From the NCBI RefSeq assembly GCF_030056815.1, contig NZ_JASHKR010000039.1, positions 1 through 46,205 on the forward strand: a stretch of DNA of 46,205 nt, written 5' to 3'. How positions within the stretch are numbered: position 1 is the first letter of the stretch; every line of letters starts with the position of its first letter. The notes beneath the pieces were generated by a model that saw only the letters and a list, made by a program, of their open reading frames with translations, searched no databases and had not been told where the DNA came from. Source of the DNA: Rhodococcus sp. IEGM 1379. Its GTDB lineage: Bacteria > Actinomycetota > Actinomycetes > Mycobacteriales > Mycobacteriaceae. This document shows, one piece after another, positions 21,859 to 31,136 of the stretch. The translations under genes were made by a program, and so were the position numbers.

Positions 21859-23640
21859 GTGGTTGGTGGACGTCGTTACCTGGCGTTGGTAGTGGCTGTG
21901 ACGGCATTGTCGTTGGCTGCTTGTACGGCAGATCCGCCTCCGCCGGTCGAGAGCACCGAGACGGTCAAGCCGACGCCCGCACCGACGACGCCGGCGATGA
22001 AGGTGGTGTCGGTCGGCATCGACGAGGTTGGCGACGGATTCAATCCGCACCTCCTCGCGGACCTGTCCCCGGTCAACTCGGCAGTGGGTAACCTCGTGCT
22101 GCCCAGCGTTTTTCGTCCGATCAGCTCGGCTGTCCGTCCGGGAGTGACCGAGTGGATGCTCGACGACTCGTTCGCACTGTCGGCAGAGGTGGTCTCCGAG
22201 GCGCCGTTCACGATTCGCTACCAACTCCGTAACGAGGCACAGTGGTCGGACGGTGCGCCGATAGCGGCCGAGGATTTCCGCTACCTGTGGCAGCAGATGA
22301 TTTCGGTTCCCGGAGTCGTCAATCCTGCCGGGTACCAACTGATTCAAGACGTGACGTCTTCCGGTGGCGGAAAGACCGTGAACGTCGTCATGCGTGCGGC
22401 CTATCCGGCGTGGCGTGAACTGTTCACCGATCTTCTTCCGTCCCATCTGATCAAAGACACCCTCGGCGGCTTCAGTACCGGCCTCAGTGAGGGAATCCCG
22501 GTGTCGGGGGCGCATTTCCACGTCCGTTCGGTCGACCGCGGCCGCGACGAGATCGTTCTCGAGCGCAACGACAGGTTTTGGGGCAAGCCCTCGGATCCGG
22601 ACCAGATCGTGATGCGCCGCGCGGGAACCGCGGCACAAGTGGCCGACGCGATGCGTACCGATGACTCCCAGGTCGCGCAGATCCATGCCGGTAGCTCCAC
22701 CGAGATCCAGCTGTCCGCAGTTCCGGGAGTACAGACCGCCTTTACCTACGTGCCGCGCACTCTCGATGTGACCGTGAACGGGCGCAGTGCCATATTTGCC
22801 GATGTTCGTGTCCGGAAAGCCGTACTGGGACTTCTGGATTCCGATCTCCTTGCTGTGGTGGCTGCGGGCAGTGAGTCTGCTTCGGCGCCTGCCAAAGCTC
22901 AAATTCTCTCGCCGTCCGACCCGGGCTACGCACCCACTGCGCCACCCAAGCAGAGCCGCGAGCAGTCGGTCGAACAACTCGTGGAGGCGGGCTATGTCGT
23001 GGAGCCGCCGAGCGGCCCCGTGCCGGTCGGAGGAACCGTCGGACGCATCGTCCGCGACGGTAAGCCCCTTACTTTGGTTGTCGGGGCTCCGGAAAACGAC
23101 GATATCGCAATCGCGGTAGCGAACACCGCTGCCGACGAGCTACGGGATGTCGGAATTGCAGTAACTGTGAAATCTGTTCCAGCAGAAGAGTTGTACGGCA
23201 AGGAACTTACGACGGGACGCGTCGACATGGTGGTGGGCTGGGTTCGTGCCGGTGCCGACCCGGCGACGTCCTTGGCCTCTCGATTCAGTTGCCCGCTGGT
23301 TCCGATCGTGGCGGCATCGGTAACTCCGGCGCCCACCCCGGTGACACCGACACCTACCACTGCACGTGAGTTCAATTCCGAAGCGCCGAGCAATATCTCG
23401 GGTCTGTGCGATCCGTCGTTGCAGCCACGGATCGACGAAGCCCTGAGTGGTATAGGAGACTTCGGTGCCTTGATCGCGGATGCCGAACCGAAACTGTGGG
23501 ATCTGGCGGCCGTATTGCCGATCGCGCAGGACCGCACGCTGGTTGCCACGGGAACCGGGGTGGAAGGCGTCACCCTGGTCAGTCCGGTGCAGGTCGGAAT
23601 TTTCGGTAATGCCACCAACTGGGTGAGGGTGAAGAAGTGA
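21859..23640 (+). CDS. lpqW: Lipoprotein LpqW, family 5 substrate-binding-like regulator of mannolipid synthesis
   Basis: A 593-residue exported lipoprotein. The signal VVGGRRYLALVVAVTALSLA leads to the lipobox LAAC. The body is a family 5 extracellular substrate-binding fold (GIDEVGDGFNPHLLADLSPV, YQLRNEAQWSDGAPI, HFHVRSVDRGRDEIVLERND) without an ABC transporter nearby. In mycobacteria LpqW controls the branch between PIMs and lipomannan/lipoarabinomannan; that role is inferred from the typA-lpqW-mshB order. GTG 21859 has GGAAGGA 9 nt upstream. It ends overlapping mshB by 4 nt (GTGA). A Pro/Thr-rich segment (PAPTPVTPTPT) interrupts the C-terminal half. Confidence 0.88.
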   Translation: MVGGRRYLALVVAVTALSLAACTADPPPPVESTETVKPTPAPTTPAMKVVSVGIDEVGDGFNPHLLADLSPVNSAVGNLVLPSVFRPISSAVRPGVTEWMLDDSFALSAEVVSEAPFTIRYQLRNEAQWSDGAPIAAEDFRYLWQQMISVPGVVNPAGYQLIQDVTSSGGGKTVNVVMRAAYPAWRELFTDLLPSHLIKDTLGGFSTGLSEGIPVSGAHFHVRSVDRGRDEIVLERNDRFWGKPSDPDQIVMRRAGTAAQVADAMRTDDSQVAQIHAGSSTEIQLSAVPGVQTAFTYVPRTLDVTVNGRSAIFADVRVRKAVLGLLDSDLLAVVAAGSESASAPAKAQILSPSDPGYAPTAPPKQSREQSVEQLVEAGYVVEPPSGPVPVGGTVGRIVRDGKPLTLVVGAPENDDIAIAVANTAADELRDVGIAVTVKSVPAEELYGKELTTGRVDMVVGWVRAGADPATSLASRFSCPLVPIVAASVTPAPTPVTPTPTTAREFNSEAPSNISGLCDPSLQPRIDEALSGIGDFGALIADAEPKLWDLAAVLPIAQDRTLVATGTGVEGVTLVSPVQVGIFGNATNWVRVKK

Positions 23641-24521
23641 CCATCGAGACCAAACGACTCCTCCTGGTACACGCACACCCCGACGACGAGACGATTACCA
23701 CCGGCGGAACCATCGCCCGGTACGTCGACGAAGGCGTCGAGGTTACTGTCCTTACCTGCACGCTGGGTGAAGAGGGTGAGGTGATCGGTGATCGTTGGGC
23801 CGGTCTCGTCGCCGGTGAGTCGGATCAGCTCGGTGGATACCGGATCGCTGAATTGACGTCTGCGCTCTCGGTGCTCGGCGTAAATGCTCCTCGATTCTTG
23901 TTGGGAGCCGGTCATTTTCGTGATTCCGGAATGATCGATACCCCGTCGGCCGCCAATCCCCGGGCATTTGTCAACGCTGATACCGAAGATGCTGTTCGCG
24001 GTGTGGTTGCGGTAATCCGTGAACTGCGTCCGCACGTCGTGATCACGTACGACACCAACGGTGGGTACGGGCATCCCGACCACATTGCGGCCAACATGAT
24101 CACCACCGCTGGGGTCGACGCTGCCGGTACATCCGTTTACCCGGAAGCCGGGCCGCCGTGGACGCCGCAGAAGTTGTATTGGACGGTGACCGAACGCAGT
24201 TCGTTGGAACGAGGGATCGCGTCCATCTCCGAGTTCCCCGAGCAGTGGCGATTGCCGGAACCGGGCGAACTGCCGAGCGTCGATGATGCCGAGGTCACCA
24301 CCAGGATCGATATTGGTGCGGTACTCGAGTCCAAGGCCGAAGCTCTCGCCGAGCACGCGACCCAGGTGACGGTCGCTCCGAGTGGCACCGAATTTGCGCT
24401 CTCCAACAACGTGGTGCAACCGATTCTGCCGGTGGAGCACTTTGTTCTCGTCCGGGGTGCGCTCGGTGAAGTCGGCGGCGACGGTCGTGAGAGCGATCTG
24501 TTCAGCGGTACACACGACTGA
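23637..24521 (+). CDS. mshB: GlcNAc-Ins deacetylase MshB (mycothiol biosynthesis)
   Basis: Predicted to deacetylate 1-O-(2-acetamido-2-deoxy-glucopyranosyl)-myo-inositol, the second step after MshA in mycothiol synthesis, in the cytoplasm. The 294-residue zinc enzyme has the family signature AHPDDE (residues 13-18) and GHPDH (145-149) supplying zinc ligands, with VVITYDTNGGYGHPDH intact. The start GTG overlaps the lpqW stop as GTGA, indicating translational coupling. In M. tuberculosis mshB (Rv1170) also lies close to lpqW. The alternative, the related Mca amidase, is less likely because of gene position and length. Confidence 0.92.
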   Translation: MTIETKRLLLVHAHPDDETITTGGTIARYVDEGVEVTVLTCTLGEEGEVIGDRWAGLVAGESDQLGGYRIAELTSALSVLGVNAPRFLLGAGHFRDSGMIDTPSAANPRAFVNADTEDAVRGVVAVIRELRPHVVITYDTNGGYGHPDHIAANMITTAGVDAAGTSVYPEAGPPWTPQKLYWTVTERSSLERGIASISEFPEQWRLPEPGELPSVDDAEVTTRIDIGAVLESKAEALAEHATQVTVAPSGTEFALSNNVVQPILPVEHFVLVRGALGEVGGDGRESDLFSGTHD

Positions 24522-24566
24522 CCTGGCAGTTGTGGGTCAGGCATTGCGGCTCACACCGGAATGCGA

Positions 24567-24582
24567 TGTGATGCATGTCACC
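24567..24582. promoter_or_regulatory. CRP/GlxR-like binding site
   Basis: TGTGATGCATGTCACC matches TGTGA-N6-TCAC with the final base deviating. It lies 45 bp upstream of a 52-codon small gene and 45 bp after mshB. Confidence 0.45.
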
Positions 24583-24626
24583 GGACGGGTGGTCCTTCGG
24601 GTGACAGCAAGGATGGTGGCGCGCAC

Positions 24627-24785
24627 ATGTTCAACTGGGACGTACAGAATCAGATCGTCGCGTTCGTCGATTCTCTTCGACCGATGGCGGGTTTTTACCA
24701 CGATCAGTACTACGGATCGCTGTACGCGTTCGCGGATCAGCAAAGTCACCTCCTGACGTTGCTCGGGTTCCCGCCGGTTCCGTGA
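24627..24785 (+). CDS. Small amphipathic peptide (52 aa), unknown
   Basis: A 52-residue ORF starting MFNWDVQNQIVAFVDSLRPM, then AGFYHDQYYGSLYAFADQQS and ending HLLTLLGFPPVP. Tyr/Phe/Leu-rich, weakly acidic, no signal peptide. Its ribosome-binding site is weak: GGTGG 7 nt upstream and AAGGA 14 nt upstream of the ATG. A CRP-like palindrome precedes it. Size, hydrophobicity and lack of a signal resemble the small peptides at 7081-15099, but the GS(I/V)E(G/T) motif is absent, so membership is not claimed. It lies between mshB and the Rv1171-like gene. Confidence 0.5.
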   Translation: MFNWDVQNQIVAFVDSLRPMAGFYHDQYYGSLYAFADQQSHLLTLLGFPPVP

Positions 24786-24852
24786 TCGTGCATCCTTGCA
24801 TGGAAGGGACCCGCGCTCACCGGTGTTACTCGGATAGACCAAAATTGAGTCC

Positions 24853-25284
24853 ATGACCACGGCCCCGCCGACCTCGAACACAAACATCGTGAAGTCAGAA
24901 GGAATGTCGTTTCTCGATCCAGTCATTCTCGGTGTTCTGATTTTCGATGGATTTCTGTGCGCGGTGCTGGCGGTGATCTTTCTTCCGAGCTACCTCGGCA
25001 CCACACCTTTCCCCGTCAGCATTCTTCTCGCCGCTGTCGTCAACCTCGTTTTGGTCATTGCCGCGCGGACGGTGACGACGGCAGGCAAAGCGGCGCTGCC
25101 CCTGGCCGGCTGGATCGCCGGATTCCTGTTGTGCATGGTCGGCGGTCCGGGCGGGGACGTTCTGGTGCTGTCGTCGCCGTTGACTCTCCTCCTTCTCATC
25201 GGTGCGCTGGCGCCGGCAGTTGTGTATTTGTTCAAAGTCGCGAGCACAGCCCTCACGTCACCCAAGGATTTCGGCCGCGCATAG
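24853..25284 (+). CDS. Integral membrane protein, Rv1171-like
   Basis: A 143-residue protein with four predicted membrane helices (about 22-45, 53-72, 82-100, 104-128) after a Thr/Pro/Ser-rich N-terminus (MTTAPPTSNTN). It has no catalytic motif. In M. tuberculosis a membrane protein of similar size (Rv1171) follows mshB, so this is its likely counterpart; the function is unknown. It ends 15 bp before the uroporphyrinogen-III-synthase-like gene and may be co-transcribed with it. Confidence 0.75.
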   Translation: MTTAPPTSNTNIVKSEGMSFLDPVILGVLIFDGFLCAVLAVIFLPSYLGTTPFPVSILLAAVVNLVLVIAARTVTTAGKAALPLAGWIAGFLLCMVGGPGGDVLVLSSPLTLLLLIGALAPAVVYLFKVASTALTSPKDFGRA

Positions 25285-25299
25285 GGGACACTGACATCT

Positions 25300-26145
25300 G
25301 TGGCTGAACTAGACCTTGCGGGTACAACTATCGCTTTGACGGCGGAGCGACGGACCGAAGAATTTGCGGCCCTCCTCGAACGGCGGGGCGCCGAGACCGT
25401 CCGTACGCCGGTAATCCACGTACTGCCCTTGATTGACGACGCCGATCTGCGCGTGCAGACGGCGGCGTTGATCGCTGATCCGCCGGAACTGGTGGTCATC
25501 AGTACGGGCATCGGGTTTCGGGGTTGGCTCGAGGCCGTGGCGTCGTGGGATCGGACCGAGCAGTTTCTGGGCGCACTGAAGCGGACGCGCATCATTGCCC
25601 GCGGACCCAAAGCGATGGGCGCGATCCGTGGGGCGGGTTTGCGTGAGGCGTGGTCGCCGGCGGGGGAGTCCTCCGAGGAAGTCCTCGACCACCTTCGCAG
25701 TGAGGGCGTCGAGGGAGTGCGCGTGGCAGTTCAACTGCACGGCATCATCACCGAGTGGGAACCGCTGACCGACCTGAGTGCGTCGTTAGCAGACCTCGGA
25801 GCGGTCGTGACCCCGATATCGGTCTACCGGTGGATCCGGCCACCCGATCAGGGGCCGGTGCGGGCACTGGTGTCAGCGGTGCGGTCCGGCAATATCGATG
25901 CACTCACCTTCACCAGTGCCCCCGCCGTCTCCTCGATGCTCAGTACGGCCAAAGAGATGGGCGAACTCGAACGATTTGTTGCTGCGATGCGAGGGCCGGT
26001 GCCCACCTATTGCGTCGGCCCCGTGACAGCGGCGCCGTTGGAACTGCTCGGAGTGCCCACGATTCAGCCCGAACGATCGAGGCTCGGATCATTGGCGCGA
26101 CTGATTATCGACGATCTGCCCAGACGTCGCCCGCTCCAGGCGTGA
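25300..26145 (+). CDS. Uroporphyrinogen-III synthase family protein (HemD-like)
   Basis: The 281-residue protein fits the two-lobe HemD family: AGTTIALTAERRTEEFAALLE and GAETVRTPVIHVLPL in lobe one, ISTGIGFRGWLEA, VRVAVQLHG, then TPISVYRWIRPPDQGP and DALTFTSAPAVSSML in lobe two, with PTYCVGPVTAAPLELLG near the end. The family cyclises hydroxymethylbilane in haem/corrin synthesis. The gene is not near other hem genes, and Actinobacteria often carry a second, divergent HemD-like protein (for example Rv0260c in M. tuberculosis), so the main enzyme could be elsewhere. GTG 25300 has GACACT 7 nt upstream, a possible leaderless -10. It is convergent with the PH-domain gene, overlapping by 41 nt. Confidence 0.8.
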   Translation: MAELDLAGTTIALTAERRTEEFAALLERRGAETVRTPVIHVLPLIDDADLRVQTAALIADPPELVVISTGIGFRGWLEAVASWDRTEQFLGALKRTRIIARGPKAMGAIRGAGLREAWSPAGESSEEVLDHLRSEGVEGVRVAVQLHGIITEWEPLTDLSASLADLGAVVTPISVYRWIRPPDQGPVRALVSAVRSGNIDALTFTSAPAVSSMLSTAKEMGELERFVAAMRGPVPTYCVGPVTAAPLELLGVPTIQPERSRLGSLARLIIDDLPRRRPLQA

Positions 26146-27691
26146 CAGCTTCGATCAGGCTCCAGGAATCCTGAGCCGGCAGGTCGATCACGGCGTAGCC
26201 GCCGGTGCCGGCCGGCGTCGCGGCAATCACGGTGGCAACTCCGGCGCGTCGCTGGAAGAACGTTTCACGAACCGTCCAGCCGATCACGCCGTCCGCTTCC
26301 AGGCTGTGCCGTTTGCGGTCGAGTGAGCCGCTGCGGGTGATCAGCCATCCGGGCAGCACTGCGTGACCAAGGCCCTTGGCTCGGTCGTAGGCGAGGGCTG
26401 CGCCGCCCACTGTCAGCACTGCAACGCCGACCCACGCGTAGACCGGAACTTGAACTCCGAACGCGAGGCTGACCAGCAGCGCCGCAAGCGCGATCCCAGC
26501 GGCGAACAGGCCGCGGGTGTAGCGGCGCCGACGCGCGGCGCTGCCGTGGCCGACAAGGGGGACTGAGGCCTGCCGGGTATCGCCGATGACAGTGGCCATC
26601 ACCCGTTCTGCTTCGGCCCGCGGACCTTGGGGCAGCAGAAGCGAGGATTCCTTCTTCTCCGCGCTCACACCGGTCATGATGGCGTCGAGGCGAGCGCCGC
26701 CGGCCAGGCGAAGCAGGAGAGGCTCTTTCAGCGTCGTACCGCGTAGGCGCGCTCGATCCAAGGTGGTCTGGCGGGTCTTGAGCAGTCCGTGGCTGACATG
26801 GAGGATGCGGCCGTTGTCGGTCAGTGTCATGTTGCCGAACGCGATCAGATACTGAACGCACGCGAAGATGCTGGAAAGGACGAGTAGCGCAACGAGGGCA
26901 ACGACGACCAAGACGGTGATGCCGAGGCTTTCGAGCGAGTCGACGCCAGTGGAGACGGCCGACGATTTTGCGATTGCGCTGCCGACTCCGTATTGGAAGG
27001 CGATGCCGACTATCGCGGCGATGATGAAGATTCCGGTAAACGAAAAGGGTGCGTACCGTACCCAACTCGGCTGCCAGTGCCCGATCTCGGTTTCCGAGGA
27101 TTCTTGCGGCAGCGGTGTTCCGGAAGTGGGCTGTCCCGGTTTTTCAGGCTTGCCTTGTGCGCCGGCGAGAAGTGCGGCGCGAAGGTCGGGGACCAGTGCG
27201 CTCGAGAGTGCGTTGAGTTCGAACTTGTTGGACTCGTGCCCTTTGCCGGCACGCTGGCCGGTGCCGATCCGGACGATGGAAAGGCCGAGCAGGCGGTGCA
27301 TGACACCGGCTTCGACGTCGACGGATCGAATTCGGCTCCGCGGCACCGAGAGCAGTTTCTTCTGGAAAACGCCGGTGCGAAGCTGAACATGTACCGGGCC
27401 GATGCGGTAGGTGGTGGTGAACCATCGAAGCAGACCGAAGATCACCAGCAGCGTGACCACACCGATGCCCCACAGATGATTTCCGCTCTGGCTGCCGAGA
27501 ATGAACGAGACCACCAGGACGGGAAGCAGTTTGACGACTTCGTTGACCGGGTGGACCAGCAGCATTCGTCGGTCGAGGCGAAGCCACGGCTGTTCTTGCT
27601 CCGCGGCTTCGGCGGCCACAGATTCGGATTCGGCGGGGATGTCGACCATGGGTTCGTCTGTTTGTGATGTCAGTTCCTGATGCTCGGTCAC
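26105..27691 (-). CDS. PH (bPH_2) domain membrane protein, YdbT-like
   Basis: A 528-residue membrane protein with repeated bacterial PH domains. The N-terminus is acidic and cytosolic (VTEHQELTSQTDEPMVDIP). A pair of helices (LLVHPVNEVVKLLPVLVVSF, IGVVTLLVIFGLL) leads to the first bPH_2 unit, TYRIGPVHVQLRTGVFQKKL and SVPRSRIRSVDVEAG; more helices and units follow, including LRGTTLKEPLLLRLAGGARL and a last one near WLITRSGSLDRKRHSLEADG. The pair with the upstream small PH gene resembles B. subtilis YdbS-YdbT. Role unknown, envelope or stress related by analogy. GTG 27691 overlaps the upstream stop as GTGA. Confidence 0.85.
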   Translation of the reverse strand: MTEHQELTSQTDEPMVDIPAESESVAAEAAEQEQPWLRLDRRMLLVHPVNEVVKLLPVLVVSFILGSQSGNHLWGIGVVTLLVIFGLLRWFTTTYRIGPVHVQLRTGVFQKKLLSVPRSRIRSVDVEAGVMHRLLGLSIVRIGTGQRAGKGHESNKFELNALSSALVPDLRAALLAGAQGKPEKPGQPTSGTPLPQESSETEIGHWQPSWVRYAPFSFTGIFIIAAIVGIAFQYGVGSAIAKSSAVSTGVDSLESLGITVLVVVALVALLVLSSIFACVQYLIAFGNMTLTDNGRILHVSHGLLKTRQTTLDRARLRGTTLKEPLLLRLAGGARLDAIMTGVSAEKKESSLLLPQGPRAEAERVMATVIGDTRQASVPLVGHGSAARRRRYTRGLFAAGIALAALLVSLAFGVQVPVYAWVGVAVLTVGGAALAYDRAKGLGHAVLPGWLITRSGSLDRKRHSLEADGVIGWTVRETFFQRRAGVATVIAATPAGTGGYAVIDLPAQDSWSLIEAVTPGAGDVWADRR

Positions 27692-28191
27692 GTCGCGTCT
27701 CCCGCGTTGCTGCCGGCGATTTCGGTCAGCTGAGCCACGGTACGGTCTGCGACATCCTGATCCAGGGCGGAGATCTTCACGGCTCCGGCGGACGACGCCG
27801 TCGTCACGGTCACGGTGGCGAGCCCCAGCATTCGGTCGATGGGTCCACGCTCGGTGTCGACGGTTTGGATCCTCGAGATGGGGGCAATGCGTCGTTCGTG
27901 GGTGAACCAGCCGGTCCGGGTGTAAACGGCGGTGTCGCTGATTTCCCAGCGGTGCACGCGATATCTCCAGGCCGGAACCATCAGGATATGGACGGCGGCG
28001 CCCAGAACTGTGACCGCAGCGATTGCTCCCACCAGCCAGGTCGGCAATCCGGGGATCAAGATCGCGGCGACGATCTCGGCCACGATGATCGGAGCCCAGG
28101 TGAGGGCGGCGGTAATTGCCCACAGTTTGGGGGCGTTGGTGCTCGGGCGCCACAACGGGTCGGCCATGGTCACAGCGTTAGGCGCGGTCAT
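27688..28191 (-). CDS. PH (bPH_2) domain membrane protein, YdbS-like
   Basis: A 167-residue protein with two adjacent membrane helices (about residues 23-45 and 49-72) followed by a single bPH_2 domain: YRVHRWEISDTAVYTRTGWF, THERRIAPISRIQTVDTERG, PIDRMLGLATVTVTTASSAG. The matching layout to B. subtilis YdbS and the GTGA overlap with the larger YdbT-like gene indicate one coupled two-gene operon. The start is ATG 28191 (MTAPNAVTMADPLW); an upstream extension would overlap the divergent small acidic gene. Function unknown. Confidence 0.84.
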   Translation of the reverse strand: MTAPNAVTMADPLWRPSTNAPKLWAITAALTWAPIIVAEIVAAILIPGLPTWLVGAIAAVTVLGAAVHILMVPAWRYRVHRWEISDTAVYTRTGWFTHERRIAPISRIQTVDTERGPIDRMLGLATVTVTTASSAGAVKISALDQDVADRTVAQLTEIAGSNAGDAT

Positions 28192-28273
28192 AGTGCCTAC
28201 TTTGGTCGAGTTGGGGCGATCTGTCGACAACCGCCCTATGGTGGAGTGTGGCGACCGATGAAGGGAGCACGTG

Positions 28274-28462
28274 ATGACTGAACAAGATTCGGCATTCGAT
28301 TCGGAGGCACCGGAGCCAGATGCTCTGGAACAAGCAGCACTGGTAGATCCCAATACTCCGGGCGAACCTGATCTCACTGATATTCCGATTGATGCGGCGG
28401 CTGCCGATGTTGTCGATCAGCGCCGCGAAGTTGCGCTCGACGAGGAGTATCCGCCCACCTGA
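28274..28462 (+). CDS. Small acidic protein, unknown
   Basis: A 62-residue, strongly acidic protein (MTEQDSAFDSEAPEPDALEQ; ends REVALDEEYPPT) with almost no aromatic residues, probably intrinsically disordered. AAGGGAG is 6 nt before ATG 28274; GTG 28271 is an alternative. It has no signal peptide or membrane segment. It is divergent from the PH operon, 70 bp before fbiC on the same strand. I do not recognise it. Similar acidic small proteins are widespread in Actinobacteria. Confidence 0.6.
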   Translation: MTEQDSAFDSEAPEPDALEQAALVDPNTPGEPDLTDIPIDAAAADVVDQRREVALDEEYPPT

Positions 28463-28532
28463 CGGGCGCTGGTGTTCTGGGAGTTCTGGCACCGAGTGGC
28501 AGTAGCCGTCCGGTATGGCGCATGATCGCTAG

Positions 28533-31136
28533 GTGAACCGAACTGGTGATGACTCCGGCAAACCCACCATGCTTCCGATGCCCGGCATATCTGAGGCGGC
28601 CGGCTCGAGCGCATTGTCGAGCTCGCCGGCCCCGTCTGCTTCGGCGATGCGTCGTGTGCTGCGCCGCGCGCGAGACGGCGCGACTCTGAATGTCGACGAG
28701 GCGTCGACGCTGTTGCAGGCTCGTGGCGCCGATCTGACGGACCTGTGCGCGTCAGCGGCGAAGGTTCGTGACGCCGGACTGTTGGCTGCGGGACGCCCGA
28801 ACACCGTGACGTACTCGCGCAAGGTTTTCATTCCGCTGACCCGCCTGTGTCAGGACAAGTGCCATTACTGCACCTTCGTGACGGTGCCGGGCAAGCTGCG
28901 CGCTGAGGGACACGGAATGTACCTCGAACCTGACGAGGTACTTGAAATTGCCCGGGCGGGCGCTGAGTTGGGTTGTAAGGAAGCGCTATTCACTCTCGGT
29001 GACCGTCCCGAGGCACGCTGGCCCGAGGCCAAGCAGTGGCTCGACGAGCGCGGTTACGACTCCACCCTCGACTACCTGCGGGCAATGTCGATCCGCGTGC
29101 TCGAGGAAACGGGACTGCTACCGCATCTGAACCCCGGTGTGATGAGTTGGCAGGAACTTTCGCGTCTCAAGCCGGTAGCGCCGTCGATGGGCATGATGCT
29201 CGAGACCACTGCTACCAGACTGTTCACCGACAAGGGTGAATGCCACTACGGCAGCCCGGACAAAGACCCGGCCGTTCGGTTGCGAACTCTGACTGATGCG
29301 GGCCGTCTGAACGTTCCGTTCACGACCGGCATTTTGGTGGGCATCGGGGAGAACTTCCTCGAGCGGGCCGAGTCGATCATGGCGATTCGGAAGTCGCACA
29401 AGGCCTTCGGTCATATTCAGGAAGTCATCATCCAGAACTTCCTGGCCAAGCCCGACACCGCGATGCGCGATACTCCCGATGCGGGTCTCGACGAGTTCCT
29501 GGCTGCTATCGCCGTTGCTCGTCTGCTTCTGGGTCCGACGATGCGGATTCAGAGCCCGCCCAATCTTGTCTCCAACAGTGAATGCCTGGCCCTCCTCGGA
29601 GCCGGCGTCGACGACTGGGGCGGGGTTTCGCCGTTGACTCCCGATCACGTCAACCCGGAGCGCCCGTGGCCGAACCTCGAGACCCTGGCCGCGATCAGTG
29701 CGGAGGCGGGCTTCACGCTCACCGAACGCACTGCTGCGCAGCCTGCATATGTGCTGGCCGGAGCGCCCTGGATCGACCCGCGGATCGCCGGTCATGTTCA
29801 GGCACTTGCCGATCCGAAGACCGGCTTGGCCAAGCTGGATACCAAGCCGGTCGGTCTGCCGTGGCAGGAGCCGGACGAATCCTGGGAATCCAGCGGACGC
29901 GTCGACCTCAATACCGAGATCGACACGGACGGCCGCAACACCGAAACGCGCAGTGACCTGGGCAGTGCCTTCGGTGACTGGGAGACCGTGCGCGAGCAGG
30001 TTCTCGAACTGAGCGCTCCCGTTCGTGTCGACACCGATCTTCTGGCTGCACTGCGCAGTGCCGAGCGCGATCCGGCCGGATGCTCCGACGACGAGTACCG
30101 CGCACTTGCCATTGCCGAAGGTGCCGGCCTGGAAGCTGTTGTGGCACTGGCAGATGCGCTCCGCAAGGAGGCCGTCGGCGAGGATGTCACCTACGTGGTG
30201 AACCGCAACATCAACTTCACCAACATTTGCTACACCGGTTGCCGGTTCTGCGCCTTCGCGCAGCGCAAGGGTGACGACGACGCCTTCACTCTCTCAGCTG
30301 AGCAAGTTGCCGATCGGGCTTGGGAAGCGCACGTCGCTGGGGCCACCGAGGTGTGCATGCAGGGCGGCATCGATCCGGAACTCCCCGTCACGGGCTACGC
30401 CGACCTGGTGCGCGCGGTCAAGAAGCGTGTGCCGTCCATGCACGTCCACGCGTTTTCGCCCATGGAAATTGTGAACGGTGCTTCGCGCAGTGGTGAGAGC
30501 ATCCGCGATTGGCTCACGGCGTTGCGTGAAGCAGGACTCGATACGATTCCCGGCACCGCCGCCGAGATCCTCGACGACGAGGTGCGCTGGATCCTCACCA
30601 AGGGCAAATTGCCGACGGCTGAGTGGATCGAAGTAGTCACGACGGCACACGAAGTGGGCCTGCGATCGAGTTCGACCATGATGTACGGACACGTCGATCA
30701 GCCGCACCACTGGGTTGGTCACCTCAACGTGTTGCGCGGAATTCAGGACCGCACAGGCGGATTCACGGAGTTCGTTCTCCTGCCGTTTGTGCATCAGAGC
30801 GCTCCGCTGTACTTGGCCGGAGCGTCGCGCCCGGGCCCGACCATCCGGGACAACCGCGCCGCGCACGCGCTCGCGCGCATCATGCTGCACGGCCGGATCC
30901 CGAACATCCAGACCAGCTGGGTCAAGCTCGGCACCACCGGCACGCAGATGATGCTCAACGGCGGCGCCAACGACCTCGGCGGAACGTTGATGGAAGAGAC
31001 CATCTCACGGATGGCCGGATCCCAGCACGGCAGCGAGAAGACCGTTGCCGAACTGCGCGCTATCGCCGAAGGCATCGGTCGACCCGCACGCGAGCGCACA
31101 ACAACGCATGCCCGACGCGAAGAGGTGATCGCCTGA
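28533..31136 (+). CDS. fbiC: FO synthase FbiC (fused CofG/CofH)
   Basis: Predicted to make 7,8-didemethyl-8-hydroxy-5-deazariboflavin (FO), the chromophore of coenzyme F420, from tyrosine and 5-amino-6-ribitylamino-uracil. The 867-residue fusion carries two radical-SAM domains. The CofG half has C106-x3-C110-x2-C113 (CQDKCHYC) and the CofH half has C566-x3-C570-x2-C573 (CYTGCRFC). Further segments such as [13 protein letters not shown] and VILVGIGE-like [15 protein letters not shown] fit CofG. Length matches M. tuberculosis FbiC (~856). The start is GTG 28533. Its stop overlaps the ATG of the next gene (TGATG), implying coupling. Confidence 0.95.
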   Translation: MNRTGDDSGKPTMLPMPGISEAAGSSALSSSPAPSASAMRRVLRRARDGATLNVDEASTLLQARGADLTDLCASAAKVRDAGLLAAGRPNTVTYSRKVFIPLTRLCQDKCHYCTFVTVPGKLRAEGHGMYLEPDEVLEIARAGAELGCKEALFTLGDRPEARWPEAKQWLDERGYDSTLDYLRAMSIRVLEETGLLPHLNPGVMSWQELSRLKPVAPSMGMMLETTATRLFTDKGECHYGSPDKDPAVRLRTLTDAGRLNVPFTTGILVGIGENFLERAESIMAIRKSHKAFGHIQEVIIQNFLAKPDTAMRDTPDAGLDEFLAAIAVARLLLGPTMRIQSPPNLVSNSECLALLGAGVDDWGGVSPLTPDHVNPERPWPNLETLAAISAEAGFTLTERTAAQPAYVLAGAPWIDPRIAGHVQALADPKTGLAKLDTKPVGLPWQEPDESWESSGRVDLNTEIDTDGRNTETRSDLGSAFGDWETVREQVLELSAPVRVDTDLLAALRSAERDPAGCSDDEYRALAIAEGAGLEAVVALADALRKEAVGEDVTYVVNRNINFTNICYTGCRFCAFAQRKGDDDAFTLSAEQVADRAWEAHVAGATEVCMQGGIDPELPVTGYADLVRAVKKRVPSMHVHAFSPMEIVNGASRSGESIRDWLTALREAGLDTIPGTAAEILDDEVRWILTKGKLPTAEWIEVVTTAHEVGLRSSSTMMYGHVDQPHHWVGHLNVLRGIQDRTGGFTEFVLLPFVHQSAPLYLAGASRPGPTIRDNRAAHALARIMLHGRIPNIQTSWVKLGTTGTQMMLNGGANDLGGTLMEETISRMAGSQHGSEKTVAELRAIAEGIGRPARERTTTHARREEVIA

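Noticed and set aside
21700..24515. Two long minus-strand frames (425 and 507 codons) opposite lpqW and mshB
   Set aside because: Both mirror recognisable plus-strand proteins and show no homology-like motif; no ribosome-binding site at their starts.
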